Shown piece after piece: positions 34,389-35,432 of a stretch of DNA of 35,432 nucleotides. The position numbers and the translations under genes were made by a program. The stretch is taken from contig CASDXQ010000015.1 in NCBI GenBank assembly GCA_949285145.1, positions 1-35,432 on the forward strand. The letters are read 5' to 3'. Every line of letters begins with the position of its first letter. The first letter of the stretch is position 1. The stretch is from an uncultured Spirochaetales bacterium. Its GTDB lineage: Bacteria > Spirochaetota > Spirochaetia > Sphaerochaetales > Sphaerochaetaceae. Under the pieces are notes generated by a model. It had not been told where the DNA came from. It made no database searches and saw only the letters and a program-made list of their open reading frames with translations.

Positions 34389-35432
34389 ATGAAAAAAACC
34401 ATTGCAATACTTTTAGTTGCAATTCTCGCAGTCGGTTCTGCATTTGCTGCCCTCACAGGTAGTGCACAGGTAGGATTTGGCGCTAACTTTGACAACAATC
34501 AGTATGGTTTCATCGACAACAGCAGCAGTGTGGATGTGAATTTCGTACTTGCCACCGATTCCGGTGAAGCAGCAGGCGAAGGCGACATCTATGCATCTAT
34601 CAAGGGTTCTCTGACACTTGAGGTTTTCACAGCAGATGATGCAACATCCGATAATAAAAAAGATGGAACAATTAATATTGTTGGTGATTGGGGTGATACA
34701 TATTTTGTTGGTCTCGGTGCTTCTGTTGATGAAGCAACAGTTGGCGGTGAGAACTGGCATGTAAGCCTTCTCGGTGTACCAGACGGCCCTGATTTCGCAA
34801 AGTCCGCAATCGACACATATGATGATGCAACAAAGAAGTATGATATTGTTGTTGATTCAGACGGCACAACAAAGAATGCGACATGGGCTCTTCCCTATGT
34901 GAAGGCTCCTGGTGTTGAAGTCGGAATCTATGATTACGTCATAGGTGCTGGTTTCAAAGCTGAAGCCGGAGATGATCCAGAGCTCAATTTCTTCAAGAAC
35001 TATGGCGCCACACTCTATGTTGCAACACCGGAGTACGACTTTGATGGACTTACCCTCCAGGTAGCAGGAGCATGGTCAGCAACAAATTATTCAGGAAAAA
35101 ACACATCATTTACAAACAAGGATGACGGAAAGCCATACAATGCAGTAGGCGGATCACTGAAGCTCGGTTTTGCCAACGATACTCTCTCTGCAAGTGTTGC
35201 TGCTGATCTTGGCTACGACATTCAGAATGAAAAATTCGGTGCTGATGTTGCAGCCAACTTCACATATGACTTTGTGACAGTTGACGCTTACTATGGAACT
35301 AATCCAACCACAGGTACTGGGTCAAAAACAACAAAGGATCTTCTTTCTGCACAGGTCGTGACAGATCTCAACAGCTTTGAAGTTCCTGTAAAGCTCACAG
35401 TTACAGGCAAGGATCTTGTTAATGATCAGGAT
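34389..35432 (+). CDS. Exported outer-membrane beta-barrel-like protein (3' end cut by window)
   Basis: The first 348 codons of an envelope protein; the frame is open to the window end. A Sec signal peptide is clear: MKKTIAILLVAILAVGSAFA with likely cleavage at AFA before residue 21, and no lipobox cysteine. The mature part is rich in Gly, Asp, Asn, Thr and aromatic residues, with alternating polar/apolar strands such as VDVNFVLAT, GSLKLGFAND and FTYDFVTVDAYYG, typical of spirochaete and other Gram-negative barrel proteins. I do not recognise a specific family. Strong promoter, GGAGG four bases before the ATG and curved upstream DNA all suggest an abundant protein. Confidence 0.8.
   Translation, partial: MKKTIAILLVAILAVGSAFAALTGSAQVGFGANFDNNQYGFIDNSSSVDVNFVLATDSGEAAGEGDIYASIKGSLTLEVFTADDATSDNKKDGTINIVGDWGDTYFVGLGASVDEATVGGENWHVSLLGVPDGPDFAKSAIDTYDDATKKYDIVVDSDGTTKNATWALPYVKAPGVEVGIYDYVIGAGFKAEAGDDPELNFFKNYGATLYVATPEYDFDGLTLQVAGAWSATNYSGKNTSFTNKDDGKPYNAVGGSLKLGFANDTLSASVAADLGYDIQNEKFGADVAANFTYDFVTVDAYYGTNPTTGTGSKTTKDLLSAQVVTDLNSFEVPVKLTVTGKDLVNDQD

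Overview
This window looks like the chromosome of a moderately GC, Gram-negative-type bacterium, most plausibly a spirochaete of the Sphaerochaeta group. That placement is an inference from general resemblance and from the gene set: a fused FeoA-FeoB, a split transketolase, an AddAB-like pair, and a signal-peptide-bearing, barrel-like envelope protein. No 16S or other formal marker is present. Most genes are conserved housekeeping or metabolic genes packed into short operons, many joined by 4-base ATGA stop/start overlaps. I see no phage, insertion sequence, CRISPR array or tRNA.

Layout. 1-3357 (minus): a hexuronate operon uxuA-gntR-uxuB, with a promoter and candidate operator at 3384-3418. 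3358-4911: a 1.55-kb gap with no recognisable protein gene. It contains a nearly pure A+T block, a consensus-like promoter (3783), a run of hairpins and a strong intrinsic terminator (4378-4416), and so looks like an orphan transcription unit. 4912-6698: split transketolase. 6841-8060: a divergent DUF1275 membrane protein and macro-domain protein. 8185-10533: FeoAB iron transporter behind a perfect palindrome. 10530-12400 (minus): a membrane-anchored NUC1-type nuclease and a CPBP membrane protease. 12432-18079: AddB-like and AddA-like recombination nuclease/helicase pair. 18173-21671 (minus): aroA-ltaE-malY/patB coupled operon. 21716-22762 (minus): SprT-like/DUF2786 protein. 22868-26432: rimO-pcrA. 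26464-27572: rplM-rpsI with a folded leader. 27775-28236: DUF2442-XRE protein. 28568-28972: recX. 28962-30695 (minus) and 31074-32441: adenine deaminase and a divergent AzgA/PbuG purine permease. 32615-33919: enolase. 34389-end: exported outer-membrane-type protein, cut by the window end, behind a strong promoter and phased T-tracts.

How the parts work together. The first operon channels glucuronate/galacturonate-derived fructuronate to 2-keto-3-deoxygluconate, and the split transketolase and enolase belong to the same central carbon metabolism. Adenine deaminase plus the permease form a purine-salvage pair. AddAB, PcrA, RecX and the SprT-like protein are all nucleic-acid maintenance factors, though they lie in separate operons. 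The most unusual items are non-coding: the orphan unit at 3783-4416, the rplM leader, the operator-like palindrome at feoAB, the phased T-tracts before the envelope gene, and several start codons that lie directly behind a -10 box with no Shine-Dalgarno sequence.
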